62,830 nt of DNA from an uncultured Verrucomicrobiota bacterium (GCA_902615835.1 CACMQL010000007.1:1-62830), one strand, 5' to 3'. Counted from the first letter of the stretch, positions 9,174 to 18,312 are shown. Translations and numbers: made by a program. Notes: generated by a model from the sequence alone, not told the origin.

Positions 9174-10163
9174 TTATTTTAATCTAAAATTAGCCCAAAA
9201 TCTATCAGGAGAGGTCAGGTCTCGGCCGGAGTCGTCAAATACAGTGCCTATTTCCCTCAATCCGTAAAGACTCCGGACTACCTTCATACCACGCTTAATT
9301 CGGGAGGGCGAAAACACTAAGCGGGTCAGATTGACCCCTGCCAAGGGAGTCAAATCCTCGATCATAGTTTCACCGATGTGCAAGCGTTGCAGAACCGGCA
9401 AATTGCGAACAAACGCAACATCTTCGACCAAAGTACGATGGAGGGTCAGGCTGATCAGGGGAAGCCCGGCTAGTCCTGAAACATCAGAAACCGGAGATTC
9501 AGACAACCAGAGCTGTTTCAAATTGGAGGAACGAATTGGAGAAACTTCGGTTATTCGGGTGCGGACTGCATATAAGTTTTCCAATGGTTGCCCCTCTAAG
9601 CCTTTTAAAGAATGAATGGGGGAATTATTAAGCCGGAGTTCAACGAGCTTGGCATCATTCAAATCCCGCAAACTTTCAACTCTGGTATTTTCCAAAAAGA
9701 GGTTTCGTAAAGGCATGCCTTTCAGGTGACGAAGTTCCCGTACGGGATTTCCGCTTAAATCCAATCCATGTAACCGTAGACCCCTTAAGGGGGACAAATC
9801 ACGAAGTTTACAATTCGACAACTCGGCAGCCACGATCACTCCACTATCCTCATAAAACTTACCCTGACCCTGATAATCGGGGTTTGCCCGAGCGAGGATA
9901 TTTTGGATTCTGGCAATACTTGGAGAAGGCATTTCTATTTCTTCGTTTTTCAAAGGGGATGAGAGATGCTTATCAGTTGAAGCAAGCCGGGAATTAAAAT
10001 TTTCCTGCGAGGAATTTAACTCATCCACTTTCCCTGCAGGTTTGGCCAAGGAGGAATTATTTTCGGTTCTTTCTGAACCCTGATGAACCTCACAACTTCC
10101 GAAAACAATACAAAGGGAAGCAAAGATGAATAAAAGAGAAATTGGCTGATGAAGTTGTGACAT
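9174..10163 (-). CDS. Leucine-rich-repeat lipoprotein
   Basis: The 329-residue product begins with a hydrophobic leader ending FGS-C24, a plausible lipobox. A low-complexity Ser/Asn/Lys linker runs to about residue 85. From about residue 115 to 300 there are at least eight short leucine-rich repeats of roughly 21-22 residues with the pattern L-x-x-L-x-L-x-x-x-x-[IV]-x-[DES]-[LV] (for example LRGLRLHGLDLSGNPVREL). The repeats resemble those on the cytochrome c protein encoded at 57727-58677. LRR proteins usually bind other proteins; no partner can be named. It points towards the third sulfatase (convergent) and away from the symporter (divergent), and is less GC-rich than either. Confidence 0.8.
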   Translation of the reverse strand: MSQLHQPISLLFIFASLCIVFGSCEVHQGSERTENNSSLAKPAGKVDELNSSQENFNSRLASTDKHLSSPLKNEEIEMPSPSIARIQNILARANPDYQGQGKFYEDSGVIVAAELSNCKLRDLSPLRGLRLHGLDLSGNPVRELRHLKGMPLRNLFLENTRVESLRDLNDAKLVELRLNNSPIHSLKGLEGQPLENLYAVRTRITEVSPIRSSNLKQLWLSESPVSDVSGLAGLPLISLTLHRTLVEDVAFVRNLPVLQRLHIGETMIEDLTPLAGVNLTRLVFSPSRIKRGMKVVRSLYGLREIGTVFDDSGRDLTSPDRFWANFRLK

Positions 10164-10181
10164 AAAATCAGACCTACTAGT

Positions 10182-10203
10182 CAGTTCAACAATTGTCGAA
10201 CTG
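10182..10203. promoter_or_regulatory. Near-perfect palindrome, candidate operator
   Basis: The arms CAGTTC (10182-10187) and GAACTG (10198-10203) flank the core AACAATTGTC. The 22 bases are palindromic except for one mismatched pair (positions 7 and 16), and one more matching pair flanks each end. The site lies in the 97-base divergent promoter region of the LRR lipoprotein and the symporter. Its form is that expected for a dimeric repressor such as LacI or GntR types. A second inverted repeat, AACCGC/GCGGTT at 10204-10226, directly abuts it. No regulator gene is adjacent. Confidence 0.55.
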
Positions 10204-10260
10204 AACCGCGGTGTGAGTTAGCGGTTTACTCGTATCAGATCGGTCATTAACTTCCGAACC

Positions 10261-12351
10261 ATGAACTCTCTGCTCTCCACCCCTGACCTGGTCATTTTCT
10301 TCGGTTCTCTCATCGCGGTTATGGCCATGGGCCTGTGGGTGGGAAGAAAGGAGGACAGTTCGGAAGATTACTTCCTCGCCGGAAGAAGCACCCGCTGGTG
10401 GGGGGTTGCCGGTTCTATTTTCGGTTCCAATGTTTCGGCCAATCATATTGTCGGGATGATGGGAGTGGGCTTCGCGGTAGGTTTCGCCCAGAGCCACTTT
10501 GAAATCACCGCCATTGCCGGTTTGTTGATGCTTTGCTACTTTTTTCTCCCGGTTTACCGCAAGCTCAATGTATACACCCTGAGCGACTACCTGAGCCGAA
10601 GATACGACGACCGAAGCCGGGTGAGTTATGCCCTGATCATGGTGATCATCATGGTGGTGATCCAAATGGTTCCGGGCTTTTACATCGGTTCGCGCTCGAT
10701 CAATATCCTGCTGCAGGGTGACACGGGTCGCAAGGCGGTGGCGGAGGCTATGGTTACGGATGAAGGAACACTTTCGGAAATTAAGATTCTCCATGGCGGC
10801 GAAGGATATGGCTCTGTTCCCCAGGTTCTGATCAATAACCAGGAAGTGGAATTTCTTCAAGCCAGCCTGATCGATGATCAGGTGGGCGAAGTCGAAGTGA
10901 CCGCTCCCGTACCGGAAGCTTACCTAAACGCCCCCCTGGGCATCAGTTTTTCCGGAGGTAATCTTGAAAACCCGGACATCTCTCCTGGTGACGTGGATCC
11001 CTTTAATTACCGACTGGGCATCCTGATCATGGCTCTGGTTACCGGAGCTTATGTGATCATCGGGGGTTTGAAAGCAGTCATCATCACCGATGTCATTCAA
11101 TCCGTGCTCTTGCTGCTGGCCGGGCTATTGGTTGCCTTCATCACATTTTCACAGCCCGAAATCGGGGGCTGGGCCAGTTTGATGGCCCGAGATCTGGGGG
11201 CCGAGGGGGTGGAACGCTTTCATCTGTACAATGCATCCAACCACCCTGCCCTGCCCTGGACCGGTGTGCTCAGCGGATTGATGATCCTGCATTTTTACTA
11301 CTGGGGGACCAACCAGTTCATTGTGCAACGGGCCCTATCCGCGACCACCGATAAGGAAGCCAAGATGGGAATCATCGCAGCCGGGTTCTTCAAGCTGCTG
11401 ATTCCCTTCTTTTCGATTGGGACCGGAATCGCAGCCTACTATCTCTTTAAAGACCGCAATCTTGAAGTCGCTCAGGATGCAGTGTTTATTAAATTGCTGA
11501 CCGAATTGATCTCTCCCCTGGGTTTTGGCCTGGTTGGACTGATTGCTGCCGGGATGATCGGGGCGATTCTTTCGAGCCTCGACTCGATGATGAACTCCGC
11601 CGCCACCATCATGACCTTTGATCTCTATAAAAAGTACCTCAACTCGGAGGCGGATGACCGTAAACTGATTTCAGTGGGGCGTATTTGGATTGTCACCTTT
11701 ATCGTATTGGCCGGATTCATCACCATCTTCACTATGGATCCGAATTCAAAGGACAGTTTCTTTTTGCATGTGGCCAAGCATCAGGGGAACCTGATTGCGG
11801 GCGTGGTCATCGCCTTCTTTTTGGGCATGTGCTGGAAACGGGCCACCGCGGCCGGCGGGGTTGCCGCAATCCTCGCCGGGGTCCTGTTCAGTTACTCCAT
11901 TCCCGTGCTTTACGCCAACCTGGCGGAAGGGAACCAGGCTTTTATCGTTTTATTCGGAGAGAAGCTCAATTTTATGCACGGTGCCTTTGTCTCGGCTCTT
12001 CTTAGTGCCTTGGTGCACATCGTGATCAGCCTGAAGACTCAGCCCGATGAGGAAAAAGGCAAACTCACCTGGATTGGCCTGCAAATCTTCAGTCCCAAAG
12101 AACTATCGGTTTTTCTCAAAACCCTACTTTTTTGCCTCGCGATCTATGCCACCCTTGCAACTTTGGTGGTCCTGGAAACCATTTCTCCGACAATTGCCGC
12201 ATGGATTGGTGCCCTTTGGACCTTTGGCTGCTTCTGCCTGTCCGCTGCACAAAAAGCGAAATACTCGGGTATCGTTATCTATCGGGAAGATCGTTTTTGG
12301 GCAGGAGGCTTGGCGGGTTGTGCCATCTTCATGCTCTTTTACTTTTTCTGA
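10261..12351 (+). CDS. Sodium/solute symporter (SSS family) with inserted extracytoplasmic domain
   Basis: The 696-residue membrane protein belongs to the SSS (SGLT-like) family. Its typical features are LVIFFGSLIAVMAMGLWVGR followed by EDYFLAGRSTRWWGVAGS, SNVSANHIVGMMG, YWGTNQFIVQRALSA and SSLDSMMNSAATIMTFDLY. Related proteins import sugars or uronates with Na+. Between about residues 152 and 245 there is an insertion of some 90 soluble residues that ordinary SSS transporters lack. It holds ILHGGEGYGSVPQVLINN, a short beta motif also common in secreted repeat proteins of this phylum. The gene follows the sulfatases and is the natural uptake route for their products. Its last bases overlap the convergent oxidoreductase gene by 13. 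Confidence 0.9.
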   Translation: MNSLLSTPDLVIFFGSLIAVMAMGLWVGRKEDSSEDYFLAGRSTRWWGVAGSIFGSNVSANHIVGMMGVGFAVGFAQSHFEITAIAGLLMLCYFFLPVYRKLNVYTLSDYLSRRYDDRSRVSYALIMVIIMVVIQMVPGFYIGSRSINILLQGDTGRKAVAEAMVTDEGTLSEIKILHGGEGYGSVPQVLINNQEVEFLQASLIDDQVGEVEVTAPVPEAYLNAPLGISFSGGNLENPDISPGDVDPFNYRLGILIMALVTGAYVIIGGLKAVIITDVIQSVLLLLAGLLVAFITFSQPEIGGWASLMARDLGAEGVERFHLYNASNHPALPWTGVLSGLMILHFYYWGTNQFIVQRALSATTDKEAKMGIIAAGFFKLLIPFFSIGTGIAAYYLFKDRNLEVAQDAVFIKLLTELISPLGFGLVGLIAAGMIGAILSSLDSMMNSAATIMTFDLYKKYLNSEADDRKLISVGRIWIVTFIVLAGFITIFTMDPNSKDSFFLHVAKHQGNLIAGVVIAFFLGMCWKRATAAGGVAAILAGVLFSYSIPVLYANLAEGNQAFIVLFGEKLNFMHGAFVSALLSALVHIVISLKTQPDEEKGKLTWIGLQIFSPKELSVFLKTLLFCLAIYATLATLVVLETISPTIAAWIGALWTFGCFCLSAAQKAKYSGIVIYREDRFWAGGLAGCAIFMLFYFF

Positions 12352-13742
12352 TCATGATCAATCATTTCCTCGGCCAAGTCCTCAATCGGATAAGTCCAGA
12401 TTTCCGAAAGCGTCGGGTGGTACCAGTCCGCCTTGGCCAATTGATGAACCGTCGCCTGAAGGGAGACGGCGACGGACAAAGCCTGAATCAATTCGCCAGC
12501 ATCTTTTCCCACGCATTCGGCACCCAGTACCACTCCAGTCTTTTTGTCCGCATGCACCGACACATAGCCATGTTTGGCTTCCATCAGAATGGATTTACCA
12601 TGGTCATCGAAAGGATAATCGGCGGACAGAAACTCGATTCCTCTTTTCCTTAGCTCCGCAGGCAACAAGCCAACCGTGGCGACTTGTGGGTCGGTGAAAA
12701 CCACCCCAAGCAGGTGATCGTACGAGATGGGTTGCGGAGATTGACCAAGGGCATGGGCAGCTGCAGTCTCTCCCTGGCGAATGGCAACATGCACGATTTC
12801 ATGGGGACCCGCACAATCTCCCGCTGCATACACATGCGGGAGCGAGCTTTGCTGGAAAGCATTGGCTCGTACATGCCCGCTTGTCTCGAGTTCCACACCA
12901 ATCGCTTCCAAATTCAATCCATCGGTCGAAGGGGTACGACCTAAGGCATGAAAGAGGAAGGTGGTTTCGAGGCTTTCTTTTTTTCCATCATGAAAGTAGT
13001 CGACCCGGATGGTCTGCTCATTGATTTGCTCTAACTCTTCAATGGAAACTCCGGTTTTCACAATCATGCCCTCCTCCTCGAACTTTTCCCGAATGCAAAG
13101 CGAGGCCTGTTCTGGAAAATCTTTTAAAATACGATCACTGCGTTGAAGCAGAGTGACTTTAGAGCCAACGCGACATAAAAACTGGGCAAGTTCACAGGCT
13201 ACTATCCCCCCACCCAGAACAATAACCTCCTGCGGCACTTCTGAAAGATCCAAAACATCGTTACTTGTTTTGAAAGCAACCTGATCCAATCCAGGCACAG
13301 GAGGCATACTAATTTTAGAGCCAGTCGAAATAAGAAATTGATTCGCCCACAGGATGGATCCGTCCTCCAGCTCAAGGGAATTTTCACTCGAGAATTTTGC
13401 CTTCGCCCGGAAAAGAGAAAATCGACCGTCCTGTAATTGTCCTTTTCTATAATCGGCAAAATCGGCAATGATTTCTCCCTTTCTTTGCTGCATGGCTGCC
13501 ATATCCGCTTGGAGATTATGCTTTTCAAATCCAAAAACCTCTCCCCGCTTGGCAAGGTGCAGAACTTCTGCCGAATAAATTAATGTTTTGGATGGCATGC
13601 AACCCCGTAAAATACAAAGCCCAGATAGTTCATCTCCCCCATCAATCACGGCAACCTTTCCACCATCTTCACAGAAGGTTCTCGCCGCGGCATATCCGGC
13701 ACTACCACCTCCAATCACAATAAAGTCAAAATTTTTTGTCAT
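12339..13742 (-). CDS. FAD-dependent pyridine nucleotide-disulfide oxidoreductase (dihydrolipoamide dehydrogenase/mercuric-reductase-like)
   Basis: The protein has 467 residues counted from the ATG at 13742; a TTG four codons upstream is the only longer choice. It contains the FAD site FDFIVIGGGSAGYAAA, the redox pair C43 and C48 in GLCILRGCMPSK, the NAD(P) site VIVLGGGIVACELAQFL, the second FAD motif HVYAAGDCAG and the C-terminal HPTLSE motif that supplies the catalytic His-Glu of the partner subunit. No lipoyl E2 or mercury-resistance genes are adjacent, so it may be a general dithiol oxidoreductase and not the E3 of a local complex. It overlaps the end of the symporter gene by 13 bases. 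Confidence 0.88.
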   Translation of the reverse strand: MTKNFDFIVIGGGSAGYAAARTFCEDGGKVAVIDGGDELSGLCILRGCMPSKTLIYSAEVLHLAKRGEVFGFEKHNLQADMAAMQQRKGEIIADFADYRKGQLQDGRFSLFRAKAKFSSENSLELEDGSILWANQFLISTGSKISMPPVPGLDQVAFKTSNDVLDLSEVPQEVIVLGGGIVACELAQFLCRVGSKVTLLQRSDRILKDFPEQASLCIREKFEEEGMIVKTGVSIEELEQINEQTIRVDYFHDGKKESLETTFLFHALGRTPSTDGLNLEAIGVELETSGHVRANAFQQSSLPHVYAAGDCAGPHEIVHVAIRQGETAAAHALGQSPQPISYDHLLGVVFTDPQVATVGLLPAELRKRGIEFLSADYPFDDHGKSILMEAKHGYVSVHADKKTGVVLGAECVGKDAGELIQALSVAVSLQATVHQLAKADWYHPTLSEIWTYPIEDLAEEMIDHDQKK

Positions 13743-13901
13743 GAACGATCCCAAGCATCCTTACAGAAAAGCTTTTAAAAGACGAGAGAAGAAAGAATCC
13801 TTTGACCTAAATTTTATAAAAATAGTTTTGCGAAATCAGATTCTTTAGAATAACAAAATGTAACAATTGCCCATTTTCCCCATTCCTAATCACAAATTCT
13901 C

Positions 13902-15020
13902 ATGATAAAGCTTCAAGAATATGACGAAGGCGAAGTTGTCCTCGCTGCAGGCGAACTTGGCAGAGGTTTCTGCATCCTTGAGGATGGGGTATTGGAAGTC
14001 ATCCGGGACGGTCAAGTATTAAGTGAAATAAACATGGTGGGCTCCATTTTTGGCGAACTTAGTGAAATCCTAGGACTCAAGAGGGATGCGGTCATTCAGG
14101 CTAAATCAAAAGCAAAAGTTCGGCATGTGGAGGAAAGTATCGCCGATATTATTTCCAAAAATCCCAAGGTTGCCCTCAAGTTGATTAAAACTCTGGGCAG
14201 AAGACTTTACAGGATGAACCGTATTGCTGCCAAAGAAGTATCTTCCAAAGAAACTCATATCGAAACCGTACATGACATCCAGATTTTGGTGGTCGACGAC
14301 AAACCCAATATTATCAAACAAATCTCCGATATATGTGCCCGGAGTAATTGGGTGGTTAAAAGTGCGGCAGATGAAGCCTCGGCTCTGCGTGCATGCGAAG
14401 GATCTGGCTTTGCGGCCATCCTTATAAGCATGGCACTCCCCAACGAAGCACCCGTGGATCTGCGCCGAAAACTAAAGACCAACCACAATGTGCTCAATAC
14501 TCCCGTTGTCGGAATGATCGTCAAAGGCGACGACTCAGCCCAAAAGAAAGCACTGGATGCTGGCTTCACGGACTGCATCGAAAAACCCTTTGATACCAAC
14601 AGGACCGAAGCTGTTTTGTACAAGGTTATGAACTTGGATTCCTCGGCTCGTTATTTTTCCTTCGTTGAAGATTACCTTCTTTTTAAAGTTCCTGCGGAGC
14701 TCTCTAATTTTGTCATAACTGATATCAAGGACAACATGGACGCGAGAATTAAGAACACCATTAATGAAGGGATTCTCAAGCTCATAATTGATGTCTCTTC
14801 GCTCGAGGAAGTTGAGGAAGATGCCATTGAAGTTGTGGGTGAATTTGCTGAGAAAATAGAAGACATGAAATTACCTATGCGTGGGGCAATTATTGCCACG
14901 GGTGAGGATGCTGAAATGTGGAACAACCTCGATGGTTGTGAAGAATGGGGTGTATGTGAAGATATTGATTCAGCCAAAGAATATTTAGCCAAAGATCCGG
15001 ATTCAGACGGAGATGAATAA
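13902..15020 (+). CDS. Cyclic-nucleotide-binding / pseudo-receiver / STAS-like regulatory protein
   Basis: Three regions can be read in the 372 residues. Residues 1-110 are a cyclic-nucleotide-binding-type beta-roll (EYDEGEVVLAAGELGRGFCILEDGVLEVIRDG, GSIFGELSEI). Residues 125-235 are a response-regulator fold with the acidic pair D132-D133 and the lysine of IEKPFD, but the phosphoacceptor position is S176 (LISMALP) and the usual Thr is Ile, so it should not be phosphorylated normally. Residues 250-372 look STAS-like (KLIIDVSSLEEVEEDAIEVV), as in anti-anti-sigma factors. There is no DNA-binding or enzymatic output domain, suggesting a protein-interaction switch. hemF follows 47 bases downstream. 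Confidence 0.8.
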   Translation: MIKLQEYDEGEVVLAAGELGRGFCILEDGVLEVIRDGQVLSEINMVGSIFGELSEILGLKRDAVIQAKSKAKVRHVEESIADIISKNPKVALKLIKTLGRRLYRMNRIAAKEVSSKETHIETVHDIQILVVDDKPNIIKQISDICARSNWVVKSAADEASALRACEGSGFAAILISMALPNEAPVDLRRKLKTNHNVLNTPVVGMIVKGDDSAQKKALDAGFTDCIEKPFDTNRTEAVLYKVMNLDSSARYFSFVEDYLLFKVPAELSNFVITDIKDNMDARIKNTINEGILKLIIDVSSLEEVEEDAIEVVGEFAEKIEDMKLPMRGAIIATGEDAEMWNNLDGCEEWGVCEDIDSAKEYLAKDPDSDGDE

Positions 15021-15067
15021 CCTGTGTTCATTTCGTCTTTCCTAAGCCTTACCTTTCTTACGTGACC

Positions 15068-15985
15068 ATGGAAATGAATGCGGATTATGTCCGTTCTAAA
15101 TTTCTATCCGGTCACAAAAAAGTCATAAAATCCCTGCTGAAAATTGATGGGAATCTTATCGAAGAAATTGATTCCTGGGATAGGCAGGAAGGCGGAGGCG
15201 GTGAGACTTTTGCCTACTCAAAAGGAAGATTTCTGGAAAAAGGGGGCATAAACTTTTCTGATGTTAAAGGTGGCAGGCTTCCCCCAAGTGCCCAGTCGGA
15301 AAGACCCGATCTTACGGGTTCTCCCTTTCGGGCTATGGGAGTATCTGTGGTTTTTCACCCCATCAACCCTTTTGTTCCCACAGCCCATGCGAACATAAGG
15401 TTTTTCACTGCAAAAAACCAAAAAAGAGAAAATGTTTGGTGGTTCGGTGGTGGGTTTGACTTAACTCCCTACTATCCTTTCATGGAAGATGTAATCTTTT
15501 GGCATCAACAGGCCAAAGATCTTTGTGATTCCTACGGAAAATCCCTTTACAGTGCTTTCAAGAAGCAATGCGATCAGTATTTTTATCTTCCGCACCGAAA
15601 AGAAAGCAGAGGAGTGGGTGGCATATTTTTTGATGACTTATGTATCGAAGATTTCGAGACCAGTCTCGCATTCTGTGAAGATGTGATGACGACTTTTGAA
15701 GACTCTTATTTTACTCTTTTAGAAAAAAGAAAAGATACTCCATACACGGAAAAAGAAAAGGAATTTCAAGGTTATCGAAGGGGTAGGTATGTCGAATTCA
15801 ATCTCGTTTATGATCGTGGTACTCACTTTGGTCTTCAATCTGGAGGTCGCACTGAGTCCATTCTCATGTCTATGCCTCCGTCTGCCAACTGGGGGTACCA
15901 GTGGACCCCTCTTCCCGGGTCAAAAGAAGAAGAATTGTACAAAAACTTTCTTTCACCCATGGATTGGTTAAATGTAGAGACATGA
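15068..15985 (+). CDS. hemF: Oxygen-dependent coproporphyrinogen III oxidase
   Basis: HemF carries out the aerobic oxidative decarboxylation of coproporphyrinogen III to protoporphyrinogen IX in heme synthesis. Conserved segments include GGGETFAYSKGRFLEKGGINFSDVKG (in parts), FHPINPFVPTAHANIRFF, WWFGGGFDLTPYYP, RGVGGIFFDDL, YRRGRYVEFNLVYDRGTHFGL and GGRTESILMSMPP. The length (about 305 residues) is normal. ATG codons at 15068 and 15074 and a GTG at 15062 are all possible starts; 15068 is chosen as the first ATG. The stop overlaps the hemE start in ATGA, so the two are translationally coupled. Using HemF implies an oxygen-respiring organism. Confidence 0.96.
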   Translation: MEMNADYVRSKFLSGHKKVIKSLLKIDGNLIEEIDSWDRQEGGGGETFAYSKGRFLEKGGINFSDVKGGRLPPSAQSERPDLTGSPFRAMGVSVVFHPINPFVPTAHANIRFFTAKNQKRENVWWFGGGFDLTPYYPFMEDVIFWHQQAKDLCDSYGKSLYSAFKKQCDQYFYLPHRKESRGVGGIFFDDLCIEDFETSLAFCEDVMTTFEDSYFTLLEKRKDTPYTEKEKEFQGYRRGRYVEFNLVYDRGTHFGLQSGGRTESILMSMPPSANWGYQWTPLPGSKEEELYKNFLSPMDWLNVET

Positions 15986-17013
15986 ATTCCAGGGAGAGAA
16001 TTATTGCTGCCCTCAATGGAAGCAACAGTGGACGACCTCCCCTCTGGGTCATGCGACAGGCAGGTAGGTATCTGCCTGAATATCGAAAACTCAAGGAAAA
16101 ACATGGATTTCTGGAAATGGTTAAAACCCCAGAACTCGCATGTCAAGTAACGCTTCAACCCCTCAAGCGTTTTCCCTTGGATGCAGCCATTTTATTCTGT
16201 GACATCCTCGTAATTCCTGAGGCAATGGGCCAAGCTTATAAATTCAGGGAAGGGGGTGGAATATCCATGTCTCATGCCCTAGAATCTGAAAAATCCATTC
16301 AAGCTCTAGATCTATCAGAAATTTGCCACAAACTTTCCTATGTTAAAGAAGCTCTGAAAATGCTCAGGAATGAATTAGATGGTCAACGGGCTCTTCTTGG
16401 ATTCGCTGGCTCGCCCTGGACGCTAGCCTGCTATATGATTCAGGGAGAATCTAAGGATGGCTTTCCACGGGCGGTTGCATTGGCAATAAATAATCCATCT
16501 GCTTTCAATCAACTGATGGAAAAACTGACTCTTGCCATTATTGATTACCTGAGAATGCAGGCCCGAAGTGGAGTGGATGCGGTGCAGATTTTCGATTCCT
16601 GGCAAAGCTTGTGCCCATCTCAAAATGCATGGGATTGGTCGATCAAATGGATAAGTATGATTGTTGAAAATTTAAAATCAGAGATCCCCCTTATACTTTA
16701 TGCCAAGTCTTCTTCATCAAGAGTTGATCTTTTAAAAAAATCCAATGCTCATGGCTTGAGCCTTAGTCATGATCTGGATTTAGCTATGCTAAGGAAAAGA
16801 CTTCCTTCCGATTACCTTCTTCAAGGTAATTTGCCTCCAGAACTCTTGGAAACCAGTGCTGAGAAAGTGCACCGGGAAACCATTGCCTTTTTGAACAAAA
16901 TGAATGAAGATCCTGCTCATATTTTGAATTTGGGACATGGCATTAGACCGCAAGCCAAAATTGAGTGCATGGAAGCACTCGTCGAAGCTGTGACTGAATA
17001 CAAGAGGATTTAG
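15982..17013 (+). CDS. hemE: Uroporphyrinogen decarboxylase
   Basis: HemE removes four acetate carboxyls from uroporphyrinogen III to give coproporphyrinogen III, the substrate of HemF encoded just upstream. The start at 15982 is fixed by the family N-terminus RPPLWVMRQAGRYLPEYR and by the ATGA overlap with hemF; a longer upstream reading is not supported. Other signatures are ILFCDILVIPEAMGQAYKF, GFAGSPWTLACYMIQG, QIFDSWQSLCPSQNAW, LLQGNLPPELL and LNLGHGIRPQAK. The length of 343 residues is normal. It ends four bases before the convergent lpxK stop, with no visible terminator between them. Confidence 0.96.
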   Translation: MNSRERIIAALNGSNSGRPPLWVMRQAGRYLPEYRKLKEKHGFLEMVKTPELACQVTLQPLKRFPLDAAILFCDILVIPEAMGQAYKFREGGGISMSHALESEKSIQALDLSEICHKLSYVKEALKMLRNELDGQRALLGFAGSPWTLACYMIQGESKDGFPRAVALAINNPSAFNQLMEKLTLAIIDYLRMQARSGVDAVQIFDSWQSLCPSQNAWDWSIKWISMIVENLKSEIPLILYAKSSSSRVDLLKKSNAHGLSLSHDLDLAMLRKRLPSDYLLQGNLPPELLETSAEKVHRETIAFLNKMNEDPAHILNLGHGIRPQAKIECMEALVEAVTEYKRI

Positions 17014-17016
17014 TTT

Positions 17017-18312
17017 TTATGGAATTGTTACTTTACAGAGATCTTCAACCGCTTCCTCAAAATCCTCGAAACCCTCCACAATCTCAATTTCCATCCTGAC
17101 GAAAAAAAGTGGGATAAGAGGACAATAACTTGAAGGAATTCGAACCGCGTCCTTCTCTGTGGTGACCATGACATCCGCACCCGAATTCTTTGCCTGCTGA
17201 AACATTCTGTCCAATTCTTCCTGTGAGTATTTGTGATGATCAAGGTATCGCTGTTTGAAACGAACTTCACCGGACATCCTTTCAATTAAATCCTCAAATC
17301 CACGTGGCGAAGCAATTCCGCAAAATACCCCAACATACAATTCATGAAGAAAAGTAAGGTTCTCTTTCTTCGTTCCATTCACCTCCTCAAAATACTTCGG
17401 CTTATGCACACATCTTATTATTTCTGCGTGCGGGTTGTATTTTCTGACTGTCTGAAGAATTTCCAATTCCGGCTCTATCTCTGATTTAGTAAAAAAAACA
17501 TAGGAAGCACGCTTTAAATGCCTCACTGGTTCTCGAAGTATACCACGGGGCAAAAGACACCTATTTCCGAAGGGGTTGGTTTGATCAACCAAAAGAAGAT
17601 TCAACTGACCTTTAAGATGCAAATATTGAAAGCCATCGTCGAGGATGACGGTATCCACCCCAAATTTTTCTATTGCATACCTTCCGGCTTTGACTCGATT
17701 TTTATCTGTTAATACAACGACCCCGGGTAAATTTCTCGCGAGCATGTAGGCTTCGTCGCCAGCGTCCTCTGAATTTAGGAAGACTTGCCTGCCATCACTC
17801 ACAACCCGAGGAGCAAGAATATTCTTAAATCCAAACCAATTTTTAAAATTTCGGGACGGTTTTACCTGTTTGCTCTTGTAGCCACGACTGAGTATGGCAA
17901 CCTTTTGGCCCTTCTTAAGCAGCTCCTTGGCGAATCTTTCGACAACGGGAGTCTTACCGGTACCGCCAACGGTCAAATTCCCTACCACAACAACCATGCA
18001 GTCAAGTGGTTTGTTGCTCAGAAGAATCCGATTGGAGTAAAGAAAAAGACGCAATCTTACAATTCCTGAAAATAAGATTGAAAATGGCCTTAGGAACAGA
18101 CCAAACAAGCGGGCGGAGACGGAAAGATCACGATCATATAAAACCCCTTCCACAAAACTTTCAAAATCCCTAAGCTTATTATGAAACCAACTGTTGTTCC
18201 TACTTATCACTTGTAACCTAGTAATGAAATTGTCTTCTCTTTCAACCCGTTTCCAAGTATGAAGATTGAAATCCCTTTTTTTTAGTTCTTTAGTAAAATT
18301 AGAACCAGCCAA
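17017..18312 (-). CDS. lpxK: Tetraacyldisaccharide 4'-kinase
   Basis: LpxK phosphorylates the 4' position of the lipid A disaccharide at the inner membrane. The P-loop is within [12 protein letters not shown] (K120, T121), followed by [51 protein letters not shown] and [21 protein letters not shown]. The C-terminal part ([14 protein letters not shown]) also fits. At 431 residues from the TTG at 18312 it is longer than most LpxK (about 330). The extra N-terminal 50 residues, with no in-frame ATG, make the start uncertain. The start lies only eight bases from the divergent panD ATG. It shows that the organism makes lipid A. Confidence 0.92.
   Translation of the reverse strand: MAGSNFTKELKKRDFNLHTWKRVEREDNFITRLQVISRNNSWFHNKLRDFESFVEGVLYDRDLSVSARLFGLFLRPFSILFSGIVRLRLFLYSNRILLSNKPLDCMVVVVGNLTVGGTGKTPVVERFAKELLKKGQKVAILSRGYKSKQVKPSRNFKNWFGFKNILAPRVVSDGRQVFLNSEDAGDEAYMLARNLPGVVVLTDKNRVKAGRYAIEKFGVDTVILDDGFQYLHLKGQLNLLLVDQTNPFGNRCLLPRGILREPVRHLKRASYVFFTKSEIEPELEILQTVRKYNPHAEIIRCVHKPKYFEEVNGTKKENLTFLHELYVGVFCGIASPRGFEDLIERMSGEVRFKQRYLDHHKYSQEELDRMFQQAKNSGADVMVTTEKDAVRIPSSYCPLIPLFFVRMEIEIVEGFEDFEEAVEDLCKVTIP

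Noticed and set aside
10186-10860. A 224-codon minus-strand frame rich in His, Asp and Arg opposite the symporter start
   Set aside because: The composition (runs of DHHHDDHHD type) is what the antisense of hydrophobic membrane codons looks like, and the symporter on the other strand is certain.
12047-12697. Two overlapping plus-strand frames (about 173 and 216 codons) across the symporter and oxidoreductase junction
   Set aside because: Both cover the ends of two convergent, well-supported genes in wrong frames and show no domain.
13742-13848. Possible 35-residue basic peptide MNDPKHPYRKAFKRREKK... in the divergent region before the cNMP-domain gene
   Set aside because: Its ATG lies within the start region of the oxidoreductase gene, no family resembles it, and the sequence becomes AT-rich without other support.
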